Assembly (NCBI GenBank): GCA_037953625.1
Contig: CM075656.1
Span: 84,525,001-84,589,000, forward strand
Reading direction: 5' to 3'
DNA from: Crotalaria pallida
Taxonomy: Eukaryota > Streptophyta > Magnoliopsida > Fabales > Fabaceae
Length of the DNA: 64,000 bases
Positions 22,968 through 35,776 of this stretch are shown here, one piece after another. A model generated the notes under the pieces. It was given only the letters and a program-made list of their open reading frames with translations. It had not been told where the DNA came from and ran no database searches. The position numbers were made by a program, and so were the translations under genes. The first letter of the stretch is position 1; every line of letters starts with the position of its first letter.

Positions 22968-23130
22968 ACGCGGGTTAGACAAGTGGTAAGCGGTTTGATC
23001 TCGCTTTAGTAAAGTCTCGGGTTTGATTCCTTGTGGATGTAGAAAATTCATATTGTAAGACTCATTTGTCATAATCAAACATGAGACTCGAGTCAAATAT
23101 AGATGTACCTATATAGTACTTGAGGGACCG
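22968..23130 (+). mobile_element. SINE-like element
   Basis: CGCGGGTTAGACAAGTGGTA (A-box-like) and CTCGGGTTTGATTCCTTG (B-box-like) are spaced as in tRNA-derived SINEs. The right end is uncertain. Confidence 0.5.
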
Positions 23131-23312
23131 AAGGAGCAACTAAAATGATAATTTTTCTGTTTTGGGTTTATGATGAATGCCTTACAAGCATCCGTTAGTA
23201 TTTTTCACACTATTTTTATACTCCGACAGTTTCATTTTAGTTATCATTTAACACTTTTAATTTATTATAAATTATTTGTCTTTTTAGTACTTTTAATTTA
23301 AATAAATGTTAT

Positions 23313-23585
23313 TTCCTCTAGTCTTATTTATAGACCATACTTATTCATATAACACGGACAAAAGAAGATAATTAAGTTTCTTGAAACTTTAAAAAAATTC
23401 TTTAACATTACAATTTTACCCTCTTATCTTGTATTGGGAATTTCATAATGTATTATTTCATATTAATGGATAAAGGGCAAATAAGAGAAAATAGCAATAT
23501 ATACTTCCTAGAAAATACAAAATGACTTATAAATAGGACCAAAAAATTCTTCTAGAATATGCCTTATAAATAGGACCGGAGGAAG
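23313..23585. mobile_element. Stowaway-like MITE
   Basis: TTTCCTCTAGTCTTATTTAT to TAAATAGGACCGGAGGAAG, TA on the right side. Confidence 0.6.
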
Positions 23586-24679
23586 TAACAAGTGTCCGAA
23601 AATAATGGAGTAAAAAAGCACTAAGGTATCCACAGCAGAGTTTGGAGAGAGTCTGGTGGAGAGTCTTAAGTTCAGATTTTCTTTCAGACTCTTTCAAGAC
23701 TATGTTAATCTTCAAAATCTGGTGAAGAGTCTTAAGTTGAGTCTGTAAATTACAGACTCTTGTGGATCCGTTTTTGTCTTTTTATTCATTTCTTACTTTA
23801 TAATACTTTAATAAAAAAATAATAATAAATAAATATTATTAAAAAATAAATAATAATTAAAAATAATATTATTATTTAAAAAATAAAAATAACATTTTTA
23901 AATATATATTTTTCTCTTTTATTTTTAAATATATTGTCTTGTTATGGAAAAATAAATAAATAAATAAAAATACATATTTTATATTCAAATAAATAAATAA
24001 ATAAGAATTATAAAAATTTGAATTATATTGTAATTTTTTATGTACTTTATAATTTTTAGTAGGTACCATTAGTTATTTTAATGTTAAATTTTCTTTAATT
24101 TTAATATTTAAATATTATTTGGGATTATTTTTATAAATTTTGTGTAATTAATATTATTGAAATTGTATTACAAAAACATTATTAAAATAAAATTGTGTAT
24201 AAAAGTACATGATGATGTAATGCTGATGCATGTTTGGTGAGTCCGGTGTTAAGACTCTGCTGTGGTGGAAGATATGAAAAGTTTGAAGTTGAGTCTGATA
24301 GTAAAATGATGATTGAATGCTGATGTGTCAGAGTTTGGTAAGTTTTAAGTTCCTTTAGAAAATACTCACTCTCTTTCATATATAATTTTGTTTTGTACTA
24401 TGTTTCATAAGTCATGTTGTTTTATAAACTCAATACATAATTAATTTTATTTTTCCAAACACGCACCTCTTTATTACACTCTCTTTTTCACTTCCACAAC
24501 TTTTCTCTCTCTTCAGTAATGATTATATAGGAAAATTATAGTCAAAGTACAACAAATCCTTACATCATTTAATCATTTCTTAAAACTCGTGCATAACCTT
24601 AAAACATAGTATTACTACAGATAGACAGAGGGAGTATATTTTTTCAAAATTTCGAGAAAAGAGTAAATATAACTTATTA

Positions 24680-24951
24680 CTTCCTCTTGTCCTATTTATA
24701 GGGCATACTTATCCATATCACACGGACCAAGGAAGGTAATTAAGTTTTTTGAAATTTTAAAAGAATAATCTAACGTTACAATTTTACCCACTTATCTTTT
24801 ATTGGGAATTTCATAATGTATTATTTCACATTAATGGATAAATGACAAATAAGAGAAAATGACAATAAATGCTTCCTAGAAAATGCAAAATAATTTCTAA
24901 ATAGGATCAAAGAAATCTTCTAAAATATGCTATTAAATAGGACTAGAGGGA
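24680..24951. mobile_element. Stowaway-like MITE
   Basis: CTTCCTCTTGTCCTATTTAT at the left and AAATAGGACTAGAGGGA at the right. Same subfamily as 23313, about 1.1 kb away. Confidence 0.6.
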
Positions 24952-24962
24952 ATAATGTTTTT

Positions 24963-25249
24963 AGAGTGAAGAGACACTTTGGTCCCTCAAGTTTTTCGAC
25001 AGGGACACTTTATTCCCTCAAAAAATTTAATTAATTTTTAGTCCCCATGTTTTCCAAAAGTACCAATTTAGTCCCTCATGTTTTCCAAAAGTACGAATTT
25101 AGTCCCTCAACGAAGTGGCTAACGAAAATTGGACAGGGACTAAATTGATACTTTTGAAAAACTTTGGGGACTAAAAATGAATTAAATTTCTTAAAGGACT
25201 AAAGTGTCTCTATCGAAAAACTTGAGGGACCAAAGTGTCCCTTCACTCT
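24963..25249. mobile_element. Fold-back element
   Basis: AGTGAAGAGACACTTTGGTC at the left and GGGACCAAAGTGTCCCTTCA at the right are near-perfect inverted arms. Inner arms TTTAGTCCC / GGGACTAAA continue the palindrome. Confidence 0.7.
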
Positions 25250-25744
25250 TCTAGTATTAGTAACCTTAGGCCAGCTACCCTTAATTTATTACAAATTGTT
25301 TGTCATTTTACGAAATCAACGATGCATTGATTGATTTTTCTCATCTTTATCATTGCCTTTACTATATTCACAAACAAAAGAAGTGTGTGATCATCAATGT
25401 TGTGCAGGGATACTACAAGTATAACAAAATTATCTTACCAATTCTCTAAAAATTTGAAGTATGTAATGACTGTTTTTTTAATTTTTGGGCAAAATCTTAA
25501 ACCATAGTAAAAGTGAAACAAAGTATTTCATCAATTTCTAAATATAAGCAACTGATTTTGATTTTTGATTTTTGATATTTTGCCTTTTTATAAGCTATTA
25601 TTTCAAATTTTTATGACTTTTTTTTTCCAAATATCTTTATTTACTCAATATTTTTATAACGTTAAATTTAAAAATAATATACAAAATATCATCAATTTCA
25701 ATGTCACTAACAATATTAACTAATTTTTTTTAAATCACGTATAA

Positions 25745-25885
25745 GATCACTGAGTGCTCGTATTAAGGACTCAATGGTATGGATTCTCCCCAGAAATTGT
25801 TGTCCCACTGTGACTCGAGCCTTTGACCCTGAAGTCCCTAAGCACCCAGCCAGTTTCTACTAGGCCAATCCACTTGGGTCATAGA
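25745..25885 (-). mobile_element. SINE-like fragment
   Basis: On the minus strand, GACCCAAGTGGATTGGCCTA (A-box-like) precedes a block containing GGCTCGAGTC (B-box-like). The order matches the copy at about 27030, which is in the opposite orientation. Confidence 0.45.
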
Positions 25886-26234
25886 AGTATTATTTTATAA
25901 TGCATGGGTGTGTATAAATAATAAATCCTCTTTGTTCTCTTTTCTTCAATTCTTATTTATTACACTCATTCAATGGTCATGTACCAATCTTATGTCATTC
26001 AATATGAACAAATTTTACTATTTTCTTTCTTTAAAAATAACCATGCATTATTTCAATTTCTATCCTGTAAAAGAGGCAATATGGAAATAGAGAAGAAAAT
26101 TTATTCTTATTTGAATTGGTAGTGTGGCTGCACAAATTTTTCTAATTATGTTTGTTGTAATCTCTTTCTTTTCTTTTTACAACAAATCCCTCGTCTTAAT
26201 CAAGGACCCAATCGTATTGACTAAATAATTTAAA

Positions 26235-26741
26235 GGCTTAATTATGTCACGAGTCCCTGAAATTTGGGGTACTTTTATTATTTTATTTCAATGTCTGACT
26301 CTCCGAAGTTATTTTTGTGTTTGTCATATATCCTTACTACCAATTCTGGCCAATTTTGTTTACATGTAACATCGGAATCATAGTCAAACGCATGAGGTTA
26401 GATATGTGGTGTCACGTGGACGAAGATCCCTTTTTTTTTAAAATTAAAAAAACTAAAAAAACTTAATATTTTTATGTTTTTATTTAAAGAAAAACTTAAA
26501 AAAAAGATTAAAGAGATTGGTCGTCTTCGTCTGTGTGACATCACACGGCACCATGTGGCCAACCTTCTGCGTCTGACTAGGATTCTGATGTTACATGTCA
26601 GCAAAATTGACCAGAATTGGTAGTAGGGGTATATGACAAACCCAGAAGTAACTTCGTGGGAGTCAGACATTGAAAAAAAAAAGAATAAGGGTATCTAACA
26701 AAAGTACCCCAAAGTTCAGGGACTTGTGACATAATTAAGCC
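26235..26741. mobile_element. Fold-back element
   Basis: GGCTTAATTATGTCACGAGT at the left and GGGACTTGTGACATAATTAA at the right form inverted ends. The interior has the matching pairs CCAATTCTGG / CCAGAATTGG and ATGTAACATC / GATGTTACAT. Confidence 0.7.
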
Positions 26742-27029
26742 TAATTTAAACTTTTGTATTTGAATTTCAAATTGGTAACAATGAATGATTGATATGAATT
26801 TGTTTTTTATTTGAATTTATTGTAGTCATATCAATATCAACAAATTTTAATTTATACAATAAATATAATACAAATGAATGATGAATGAAAAATTGATGAT
26901 ACCATTCATGCATCATCAATTTTCTCAAAAATTAAAATCGAGTTGTTCTGTCAATACCAACAAATTTGTTGCAGCCATATCAATATCAATAAATTTTATG
27001 TCATTCAATATCAACAAAATTTATTTCCT

Positions 27030-27200
27030 TTTACCCGAGTGGATTGCCCTAATGGGAACTGACTGAACGCTTAGGAACTTTAGTGTCAAAGGCTCGAGTC
27101 CCAATAAGGCAACAATTCTTGGGGGATCCATACCGTTAAGTCAAAGAATCGCATAGTTCGCGAATCCGAGGTGGATTAGTTGGGTTAAAAAAATGTAAAG
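27030..27200 (+). mobile_element. SINE-like element
   Basis: TACCCGAGTGGATTGCCCTA (A-box-like), then AAGGCTCGAGTCCC (B-box-like), ending with GGTGGATTAGTTGGGTTAAAA. Inverted relative of the 25745 fragment. Confidence 0.5.
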
Positions 27201-27565
27201 CCTAAACACCACCTGATTTCGAAAAAAAAATAAATTTATTTCCTTTCTTGAAAATAACCATGTATTTAAAAACCATATCAGGAAAGGAGTGACTGTTAAA
27301 CTTTTTTTAAGAAAAATTTAGTTATACTCCATCTATTCCAATATTTTTGTAAAATTTTGAAAAGTCAAAAGAAAATAACAATTAATGCAATTCATTAATT
27401 ATACTATACTGTACATGTTTGCGTCATTGTTAAAGAATTGCATATTTTTTCCTAATAATTTAGTGTCTTTATTTAATTACTCAATCATAAACACAATTTA
27501 TAATTTTTTAAAGTTTTGATTTATTATTTTTACTTTAATTTGGATAAAAATGTGTGTTTATTTTT

Positions 27566-27784
27566 TTTTGGGTCCGTATTCCTTGCGGAATCACCGGTAT
27601 CCCCAAGAGCACCCTTAATACCAGGGAGCCATTGAGACTAATCCGGAGCGAGCTGTGTGACTGATTCTCCCAGGCCCCAGCGAGATGTTTTTAGTGGGAA
27701 TTGAACCCGGGGCTACTAGCACTCGTGTCCCATTCCCAAGATTTCAGTTGGGGCCTTACACCAACTGAACCAAGTCTTATTGGT
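27566..27784 (-). mobile_element. SINE (minus strand) with 18-bp target duplication
   Basis: AAATGTGTGTTTATTTTT at 27548-27565 recurs at 27785-27802. On the minus strand the element opens with GACTTGGTTCAGTTGGTGTA, has the B-box GGGTTCAATTCCC and ends with CAAGGAATACGGACCC before the A-tail. It is a close relative of the 18454 SINE. Confidence 0.8.
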
Positions 27785-28844
27785 AAATGTGTGTTTATTT
27801 TTACGAAAATAATAGGACGGATAAAATACTAAAAAAGAACCGTGTAACATATCATGAATAATAAATGTATTTAAGAAGGGAAAGGAAGAATCTTAAAATT
27901 GTGAAATTAAAAAAAAAATAGTAGTCAAAGTTGATACTTATATGGTACTGTATGTGTCAACTTACCAAACAAGAAATTAGTGCATGGTCCATAATCAATA
28001 GTTTTAATCTTATTCAAATTTTTAACTTGAAATATTTTACTAAGAGAATTTACGTAAAAATATATTGAACAAATAATTTAAATGAAATTGAGACCATTGA
28101 TCATGAACATATGATAAATTTTTGGGGCTTAACCAATGATAAGAGGTAAAAAAGTAGAAAAAAAGTCTTGGAATACTAACTGACTAACTCTTAAAGTATT
28201 AAACATCTAATCTTTCAATGCAAGAATACTTTTTTTAGTCGCTTATACTTAGGCTTAAAGGCTGAGGTTAAGAAAATCCTAAATTTTTATACTAAACGAT
28301 GAAAGTTTCTAGTTAAAGGAAATTTGAATAAACATAGATTTTCGAAAAAGTAGTGTTTTTATATAGAAATTTCTTAACCTTAGCCTTTAAAGTTGAGGAT
28401 GAAAACTTCAAAACGAATAAGTTTTTTTTTTATTAAAACTTTAAACTTTTGATTTTTTCAATGCATCACTTTAAAAAAATAAAACCATCCATTTTTGAAT
28501 ATTTAAAGGCTGAGGTTACTTTTATACAAAGGAGGAAACACTAACTGAATGTATTTAATTCCTGATGATAACGTATCTGATCTGGTTCCGTTTGTAAGGT
28601 CAGGTAATTAATTTATTTTATTGACTTTACCTTATAACCGTCGTAACGTTTCTCATAGTTTTGACTAATTTCTCATGCTTTGTCAAAACAATAAAACATA
28701 CTCCTAATAAGCCAAAAATAAAATGTCCTTACGGAGAAAGAGGAGTAGGTAGGTTGCAATTCCACGAGTCACCATAAGAAGGTGACAAATATAACAAAGC
28801 ATGCGGAAAGCCAACTTACACAACACCTCATCCTTTTATCTATT

Positions 28845-28851
28845 TATATAA
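28845..28851 (+). promoter_or_regulatory. TATA box of the RAMP4-like gene
   Basis: TATATAA in ATTTATATAAGTC, about 135 bp upstream of the start codon, followed by an A-rich leader. Spacing fits a transcript start near 28880. Confidence 0.6.
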
Positions 28852-28985
28852 GTCAAAACCATTTGCAGAGTTGTATTTCTCAGAGTTACAACAAATTAAA
28901 AATAAAAAAAATAATAAAAAAAAAAAACTGATTCTTATTCTCCAAAGAGTTGTTGGGGTTTCTAATCTGCTCATCGCTAGCTACC

Positions 28986-30311
28986 ATGGTATATTTTTCT
29001 GTCTATTTAGCATTTCATTCTTCCTTTTTAGTATATGTTTTTGATTGATTAATTTAGCCTTTTGATGTTGATGTGTACAATAACGAGTATAACGTTTAGT
29101 TTTAGTCTGAACCTGTGGTTTGGTTAATGATTTTGTGCTTCTTGATTCTGCATTCTTTTTCTTAATTATTTTATTTAATGAAGAAAAGTACTTAGTACGT
29201 AGTATATTTGTACGTTGTGTTGATGGTGATTTATTTATTTGATTTGATTTGATATCATAGACTACATCAAGGCGCGTAGCAGACAGGAAAGTTGCAAGGT
29301 TTGAGAGGAGCGCTTTGAAGAAAAGCTCAAAGAAAGGGTACCCTGTGGGTCTCATGGTCGTTGGCTTTTGTGTCGTCCTAGTCGTCGGATCATGTATGTT
29401 CCTTTGCCTTCTTCTGTGTTACTTCCTCTCGTCCAACTTTTTTGGATCTTTCACCCCATCAAGAGAGTGGATAAATTTGTCAGTGACATTATAATGTAAA
29501 AATTTAATATACTTTTTCAAAACTACCCCTATAATTATTATTGGAACTTTGAAAAATGTTGATTTATAAGGATGTTAGTGAAAAAAGTAATTAAATGCTA
29601 CTGAAAATTAAAAAGAGATCTTATAAATAGAACCAAAATAAAAATCTCAAAAGGGTCTTATAAATAGGACCGGAGTGAGTATTTTTTGAGGATATGGAAT
29701 TTCAATTTTGTTTTTATAAAATTTAAACTATTGTTGGTAAGTTTCTTAAAAAATAGAAAAAATATCAAAAGTTTAACATTTTTCTTTTTTAAAAAAATAT
29801 TAAAAATTATATTTTTTAAATACATATAGCTCATTAATAAATATCTTTTAAAGCACTTTTTATCATTTTCCTTAAAATTATTCAGCGATTAAAATTTGTT
29901 ATTTTGAGAAAATTTTCGCTTTCTGAACCATCACGGTAAAATGAATAAATCAAAAGTGAGGTCCCATTTTTGTGATTAAAAAAAATGAATGTATTACTAT
30001 GAGAGCTAATGAATTTAAATTTTTAATATTAGTTTAATATTAGTTTAATACAAATTGTAAAATATTTCAATATTGAATGAGGATAAAAATGTAAAGATAT
30101 TTTTGTAAAAGATAAAGGCAATTAACTAGAGTTTTGAAAGTATAATTCTTTCTTTTTGTTTGTGGACATACGCATGTACTGTATAAAAGAAAATTAGTTA
30201 AGTAATTGTTTGCCATTATTTTTTATTTAAAGATGTGTGACTCACTTATTTTGTTTGTTCGCAGCTCTGTTCCTGTACATTAGGAGTTCAACAAACCGCA
30301 TGACGATCTAA
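28986..30311 (+). CDS. RAMP4: RAMP4/SERP-like ER membrane protein (stress-associated endoplasmic reticulum protein)
   Basis: Three coding exons, 28986-28988 (the ATG alone), 29261-29393 and 30265-30311, encode 60 residues. The protein starts MTTSRRVADRKVARFERS and continues KKGYPVGLMVVGFCVVLVVG, then SSLFLYIRSSTNRMTI. This is the RAMP4 layout: a basic N-terminus followed by one C-terminal membrane anchor (about 31-51) preceded by the YPVG motif. RAMP4 proteins are tail-anchored in the ER, associate with the Sec61 translocon and stabilise membrane proteins under stress. At 60 residues it is shorter than the usual ~68; the missing stretch lies between the basic head and the anchor, where KKSSKKG replaces a longer linker. 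A TATA box lies 140 bp upstream. The second intron holds a Stowaway-like MITE. Family assignment is good; the ATG-only first exon rests on frame and splice consensus. Confidence 0.82.
29422..29679. mobile_element. Stowaway-like MITE in RAMP4 intron 2
   Basis: CTTCCTCTCGTCCAACTTTT to TAAATAGGACCGGAGTGAG, TA flanks, starting 29 bp after the intron donor. Confidence 0.65.
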
Positions 30312-31848
30312 GGCAAAAGCAATGGTGGATGTTTAAAGTGAAAATTATAGTAACAAATTGGGGCCTTTAAAATAGTTTTTTCAAACTTTAGATTAACATC
30401 GTGTTGATAAAGAGGGATATGAAGACAACCCTAATTTGATAATGAATAAAGAATATTTCAATTCTTGCGCAGCGTATAGACCTCTCTTATCTCAATTTAA
30501 TACTATGTTCTCAACGAGCTATTTGCATTCACTTTTTATTTGAAATTGCATACAATTTGTAGTTCTAAGCCATATTTAAGATAAATTAATCCTTAAGATA
30601 ATAGTAATTCCAAATGGTCAAATTCACAAAGGCCATACATAATAGCAGTAGCAATTAGCAAAGGTGATAGAGTCATCAAATTTTTTTATCAATATTTGGG
30701 GCAAAATTCAATTTCATACACTAATTAATTGTGATTTTCGTTGGTACAACGTTGTTCTTTTATCCGACCATTAAGTTTTCACCAACTTATTTATTCATAC
30801 ACATAAAAAAAAATGAATTTGTATTGAAAAACTAGAATAGTAATTTTTTTATTCATTAAATATATCTTATTCAACAAAAAATTTTATTTTTTCAAATTTA
30901 TTTATCCAAAAATTAATATATGAATTTTGTTAGGCACAAACTGAGTTAGTTACTACTACCAAAAAAGTTGGTTAATTTTTTTTAATTACATTACAAATGT
31001 GAATATTTATTATGTTTAACTACCCTTGTATAATTATTATTAAGACTAAAAAAATAGTAAATAAAAAAATATTTATAAAAAGAAGTAATTAATCGCATTT
31101 GAAAATTATAATAAGATCTTATAGATAAAACAAAATAAAATCTAAAAAAAAAAAACTCTAATAAAAGGAATAATAGTTTGGCGTTATAAATCTAAAAGAA
31201 ACTATACGGATGGTTTTAATCTATTTTTATAAACCTTTTACAATAGTACTAGCTAAGTTCGTTATTAGAATAGAGGAACCCAATGCTGCGGAAGATTTGA
31301 CATAATAAATTTAAATAAAGTAACATATGATTTACAACTCACTATTAAAATAATGGGCAAATTTGAGTGTATATCGTTAACATATGAACACTCCTCTCCA
31401 CGTCTTAAAATAATGAGCATGAGTAATAATAGTTATACAAGTGAATTTGACATCACATTTTAATAAAAAATCTTAAGGTATTAGATTCATAGGTCTTATT
31501 GTTTATATACATTTCAATTTATATGTTATTATCCAATATTAGACTCCTTTATCCATACAACTAGCACTTAAAAATTTCTAACAACTTACTGATTGATATA
31601 AGATAAGCTTAAATAAGCTCTCTACTGCTAAAAGGTGATTCAATACCTTATTCAGTGCTCATGTGCACCATATACAACGAGGAGGAATAGTTTACTCTTA
31701 CATGTTTTATAAGACAATGTCCAACTCCTGAAACTGGAAGAGATATATGTATTGTATACTAACAAAACTGAAAGATGGTAACAGGGAAGAAAAGAGATAA
31801 GAAATCTCAACAAGGAACATGATTGAGTTTACTAATATTTATTGAAAT
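30312..31848. other. Convergent intergenic region between RAMP4 and the coiled-coil gene
   Basis: Very AT-rich. A degenerate MITE-like text lies near 30950-31170. No coding signal was seen; both genes should terminate here. Confidence 0.45.
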
Positions 31849-34666
31849 TTAATGGTTCATTCTACCTCCACAGGCTAATTTGCTCTCATCAGATCTTCGA
31901 CCTGGTTTGGTTGTCACGCTTCTTATGCTGGAGTTGCTGGAGTTCTGGCAAAAGTTAGAACTACTAGAAAACTTCAGTTCATAAGAGCTGAAATCCATCT
32001 CAGGATATATTTTAGCTTCATCCTCAGATAAGCTCTCATCATGCAGAGAGCCAGAGCACATACCCTCAAATTCCTGCAGGAAATGGACTTGCTTAGAGGA
32101 GAATCTTATTTCAAAAAGATAACAGTAAGATAGGCCACTATTTTTAACAGTTTTACACAAGGTTTTAAATCATGTCTGCAGTCACTGGTCATGGTTATAC
32201 TATGTTTACTGCAATTTCGGACAACTAAAACAAAATGTGGTTGATGAGGCCGCAACTGTGCTCACAATGTAGCTCTCGAGACAACCAAAATCAGAACATT
32301 ATGGCCTTAATTGTGGCTGTTTAAAACCTAGGTTTTAAAATACAATACTAGAGAGTAGAAAGGTTTAATTACCCTGGATCTTGACTTGGCATTGTGAGGT
32401 GTTAAGCAAGGATTTAGATCCTTGAGTAATAGGTCGTCAGAAGAGTCCTCCGAGCTGAATTCCTGCATGAATTGTTGAGCAGATTAACTAAGATAGTCGA
32501 CAGATAATAGAGTTGTTTAGGAAAAATTAAGGCCATTTTGCATGGTTCTCCACTAAAGTTCAAAATGCTACAAGTTTCAACTATATTATAATTCTGAATG
32601 CAAGCTTACCCAAGAATTGGATGCATCTTCACGGGCATGTGTTGGTGTTCTTGGAGAACTTCCATAACCTTGGAAGCCTGTTTTGGCTGAATACTTATCG
32701 GCCTTGACCTATGAAGCAAATAAAACATAAACAAATGAAGAAGCAATAAAGACCTTTCTCTTTTTCTCTGCGTAAAATATATGTAACTTGCTCAATTCAC
32801 TATTCATATTTTCGATTTCATATTTAGTTTTCTTGTTTTTTCACCTCATCTCAATCTCCTCTCTCAAAGGTTTGATATGTTTTGTTGTGCATCCTTTAGC
32901 AATGCCTCTCTCACAACCACCTCTCTCGTAGTCACCAATGCTCAATACCTCATCAATTCTGCCTATTAAGTTCTTTCTCAGTTCTCAGTATGAAAGATTG
33001 TCTTTGCATATTGCATTTCATTGCAACAAGCTAGCTTGAGAGAGAGCACATCAAAATATACTGATTAATTTTTAGAGCATATATAATATGGAATCCATTA
33101 GTCATCTAACTGAGAAAGCAATAGTCTGAGTTATTTCTTGATCTCGTTCTAATAGGAATTATTGTTTTATCTTTTATATCAGATCGCAACACATAAATAA
33201 ATCATATCACACTCTTCAATAACCTCTCTCTTTTCTGTATTCTTTCAAAGCTATACCTCATTCTTCAACAATTCTAATTGAGCTAAGATAGAAGGTTCAA
33301 TTTTTTATAAGTAACAATAAAAACAACTATAAAAGGATGTAAGTTATGCATACCTCAGCAAGATCCTCGGCGAGGCTTTGAAGCTGACCAGTGAGAGAAG
33401 TAACCTGGTGCTGTAGAACTGGGATCACCTGTTTTGCTTGCTTCAGCTCCGCACCTTGCTTCTCTAGAAGTTCCTGAAGTTGAGAATTCATGACATCCGG
33501 AAACAGTACTGCACTCTTCAATGACCTGATTTCTTCTCTTTGCTTCAAGCATAAGTCCTTCAGCTTCTCCACCTGCAAATTCATAATTCAAAATCATGTT
33601 AGTCAATTGCAATCTGATCCTGACTGCTCCACTCATAATGCTTCAGTATATGCAGACATAATAAAGAGGCTACAAAGCTTCCTACATGAGCATCCAGAGA
33701 CTCAAGACTTGCGCCGGTATAGAACTATAAGCTAAGCTGAGAAAGATTGGAAAAAAAAAAAACAAACTTTCTCATCAATCCCTACTTGGTTGAACAAAAT
33801 ATTATAACAATCAAACCTTTACACTAAAGGGTGGCCCTACACAATGTCATAGTGTTCTATCCTAAATCAAAATCAAGTCTATAGACAAATCGTAATTCTT
33901 AATATTTTTCGTCTATGGTTTTTCTTAGCCTCTCCTTCTGCCTCCTTCAATCATTGAGCTACACACTTCACCTAATCCACTTTCTTATTTGGGCTTTTAC
34001 AAATATATATATTTCATCCACGCGCACAAATCATCTGAGACGAGATTCTACCATCTTTCTACTTAGCTTCACTCTTACTAATTCTATCCATTCATTCCTA
34101 ATCGTATCTTGCTATTAACGAATCGAAAAGCGACGATTATAAAAAGCACTTACTTCTTGATTCTTCTCCTCCAGCATGAACTTAAGCTTGGAAATCTCCG
34201 CCTCCTGATCCTTATTCATGGTGAGAAGCTCCCTCTCACTCCTGAGCACCATAGCCAGAGTCCTCGTATTCTCCTTCACCTCCGTCAACGCCTTCTTCTT
34301 CGCCACCACCTTCTCCTTCTCCTTCCCAAACAGCTTCTTCTGCAAAGCAGAGAAAGCATTCACCTTCTTCGCATCTTTCTTCAAATCCTGAGCAATGAAA
34401 TCAGCTGGAACCATTAACTTGGCCCCACCTGACTTGGGTGGTTGCTTCATAAGCTTCTTCACCATGGTGCTCAAAGTGGGGTCCACCTTGTTGTTTGTTT
34501 TGGTGGTTGAAGCTATAACGTGAGAAGGTTTGGCAGAAGCCTTAACGATGGCGCGTGAGGAATTGAAATAGAGGGATTCAGAGGAGGAAGAAGGGTCGGA
34601 GAAGTGAGAGGAGGAAGTGGAGGAACGGGTATCGTAGGAACTGTACCTTGAAGAAGCCTTCATCAT
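31849..34666 (-). CDS. Plant coiled-coil protein of unknown function
   Basis: Five exons on the minus strand, 34666-34154, 33572-33354, 32708-32610, 32462-32373 and 32073-31849, each a whole number of codons and bounded by GT-AG sites, give 381 residues. Residues 1-45 are Ser/Tyr-rich (MMKASSRYSSYDTRSSTSSS). Residues about 90-110 are basic, with a KKLFGKEKEK stretch. Residues about 118-245 form a long heptad-rich coiled coil (ERELLTMNKDQEAEISKLKF, VEKLKDLCLKQREEIRSLKS). The C-terminal third is acidic and Ser-rich (FSSEDSSDDLLLKDLNPCL) and ends KLACGGRMNH. No catalytic motif, signal peptide or membrane segment is visible. I recognise the style of a plant-specific, possibly cytoskeletal, coiled-coil protein but cannot name it. 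It is convergent with the RAMP4 gene, 1.5 kb away. ATG at 34666 is the first in frame; a second ATG follows directly. Confidence 0.85.
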
Positions 34667-34724
34667 TATCGTAACTGCAGAGAGTAACAGAGAGAGATAG
34701 AGACAAAGGGAGAGTGTGTATTTG

Positions 34725-34752
34725 AACTTTGAAACTTTGAAACTTTGAAACT
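34725..34752 (-). repeat. TTTGAAAC tandem octamers in the 5' leader of the coiled-coil gene
   Basis: Three to four copies of CTTTGAAA (GTTTCAAAG on the gene strand) lie about 60-85 bp upstream of the start codon, probably in the leader or core promoter. The purpose is unknown. Confidence 0.6.
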
Positions 34753-35317
34753 CAGGGAAGCATAGAATTTGAGGGTTTTTATTTTTTAATTCTTCCTGCT
34801 TTTCTATTTATCTGTCTTATTTCAAACAAAACACATTCTTTAAGCAATGTAATCATTATTTAGATTTCCAATACATTAATTATGTTTTTACCCACTATAC
34901 CCTTTCTCTTTTTATAATCATTATTTATCTTCTACTACTTACGAAAACCAATACCCTATTAAATAGGGGTAGATATAAAAAGTAGCATTTATTATAAATT
35001 AAATTAATCAAAAAGATAGATAAAAAGAAACAAAAAATTTTTCCAGAAACGAACAGTTAAATAAGAACGGATTGAGTATTTTTTTAAAAGTCGTGGGATT
35101 AGGGGTTGGATGCCGTTGATTTTGGACACGTGGCCGATGATTTAGGATGTTCTTGCCGCGGTCCTTAAATTCAAACCACAGAGGCGCGGGCTCTGATTGT
35201 TTGTTTGTTTTTATCGCTTTTGTTTGCCGGTTGCTTTATTTGGAAAAAATCAAAAAGATTATTTTAATTATTGAAATGAGAAATGATTGAGATACATGTT
35301 TATAAAGATTTATAATT

Positions 35318-35480
35318 CTAGTTGGTGTAATGGTGTCAGGGACTGCATTTGGTAAGACGAATCACGGTTCGATCCTGCAACAACGTTGGGAGAGGAATAA
35401 AACATTAACCCCGAAATGCCCCTCGAACTGAATTAGTCGGCCCAATGAGCCAAATAACACGGTGTAAACAAAAAAAAATT
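35318..35480 (+). mobile_element. SINE-like element
   Basis: TAGTTGGTGTAATGGTGTC and the B-box ACGGTTCGATCCTGC are followed by AATTAGTCGGCCCAATGAGC and a run of nine A. The ends are approximate. Confidence 0.55.
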
Positions 35481-35482
35481 TG

Positions 35483-35776
35483 TACTCTCTGTGATCTTTT
35501 GAAGATTTTTTTCTCCAATAAATCATGATTATTTGGAAATCTAAGACTCATTTATATTTTTTTTTCAAACATACTTTTATTTATTGCATTCTCTTTTTTA
35601 TCATTCATTTCTTCATCCCTCTTTAATATAATTTTCATACATTTATTATTACTCTCTCCTTTTATTAAATGGGGGTAATTTAATCAAATTATATCAAAAT
35701 TCTAAGATCATTTACTCATTTCTTAATTTGTGTGAAATCTCCAAAAGATCATAACTTATGAGATGAAAGGAGTGAG
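35483..35776. mobile_element. MITE with CTCTCTGTGATCTT ends
   Basis: GTACTCTCTGTGATCTTTTG at the left, AAGATCATAAC...GGAGTGAGTA at the right. A weaker match to the Stowaway-like group. Confidence 0.45.
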
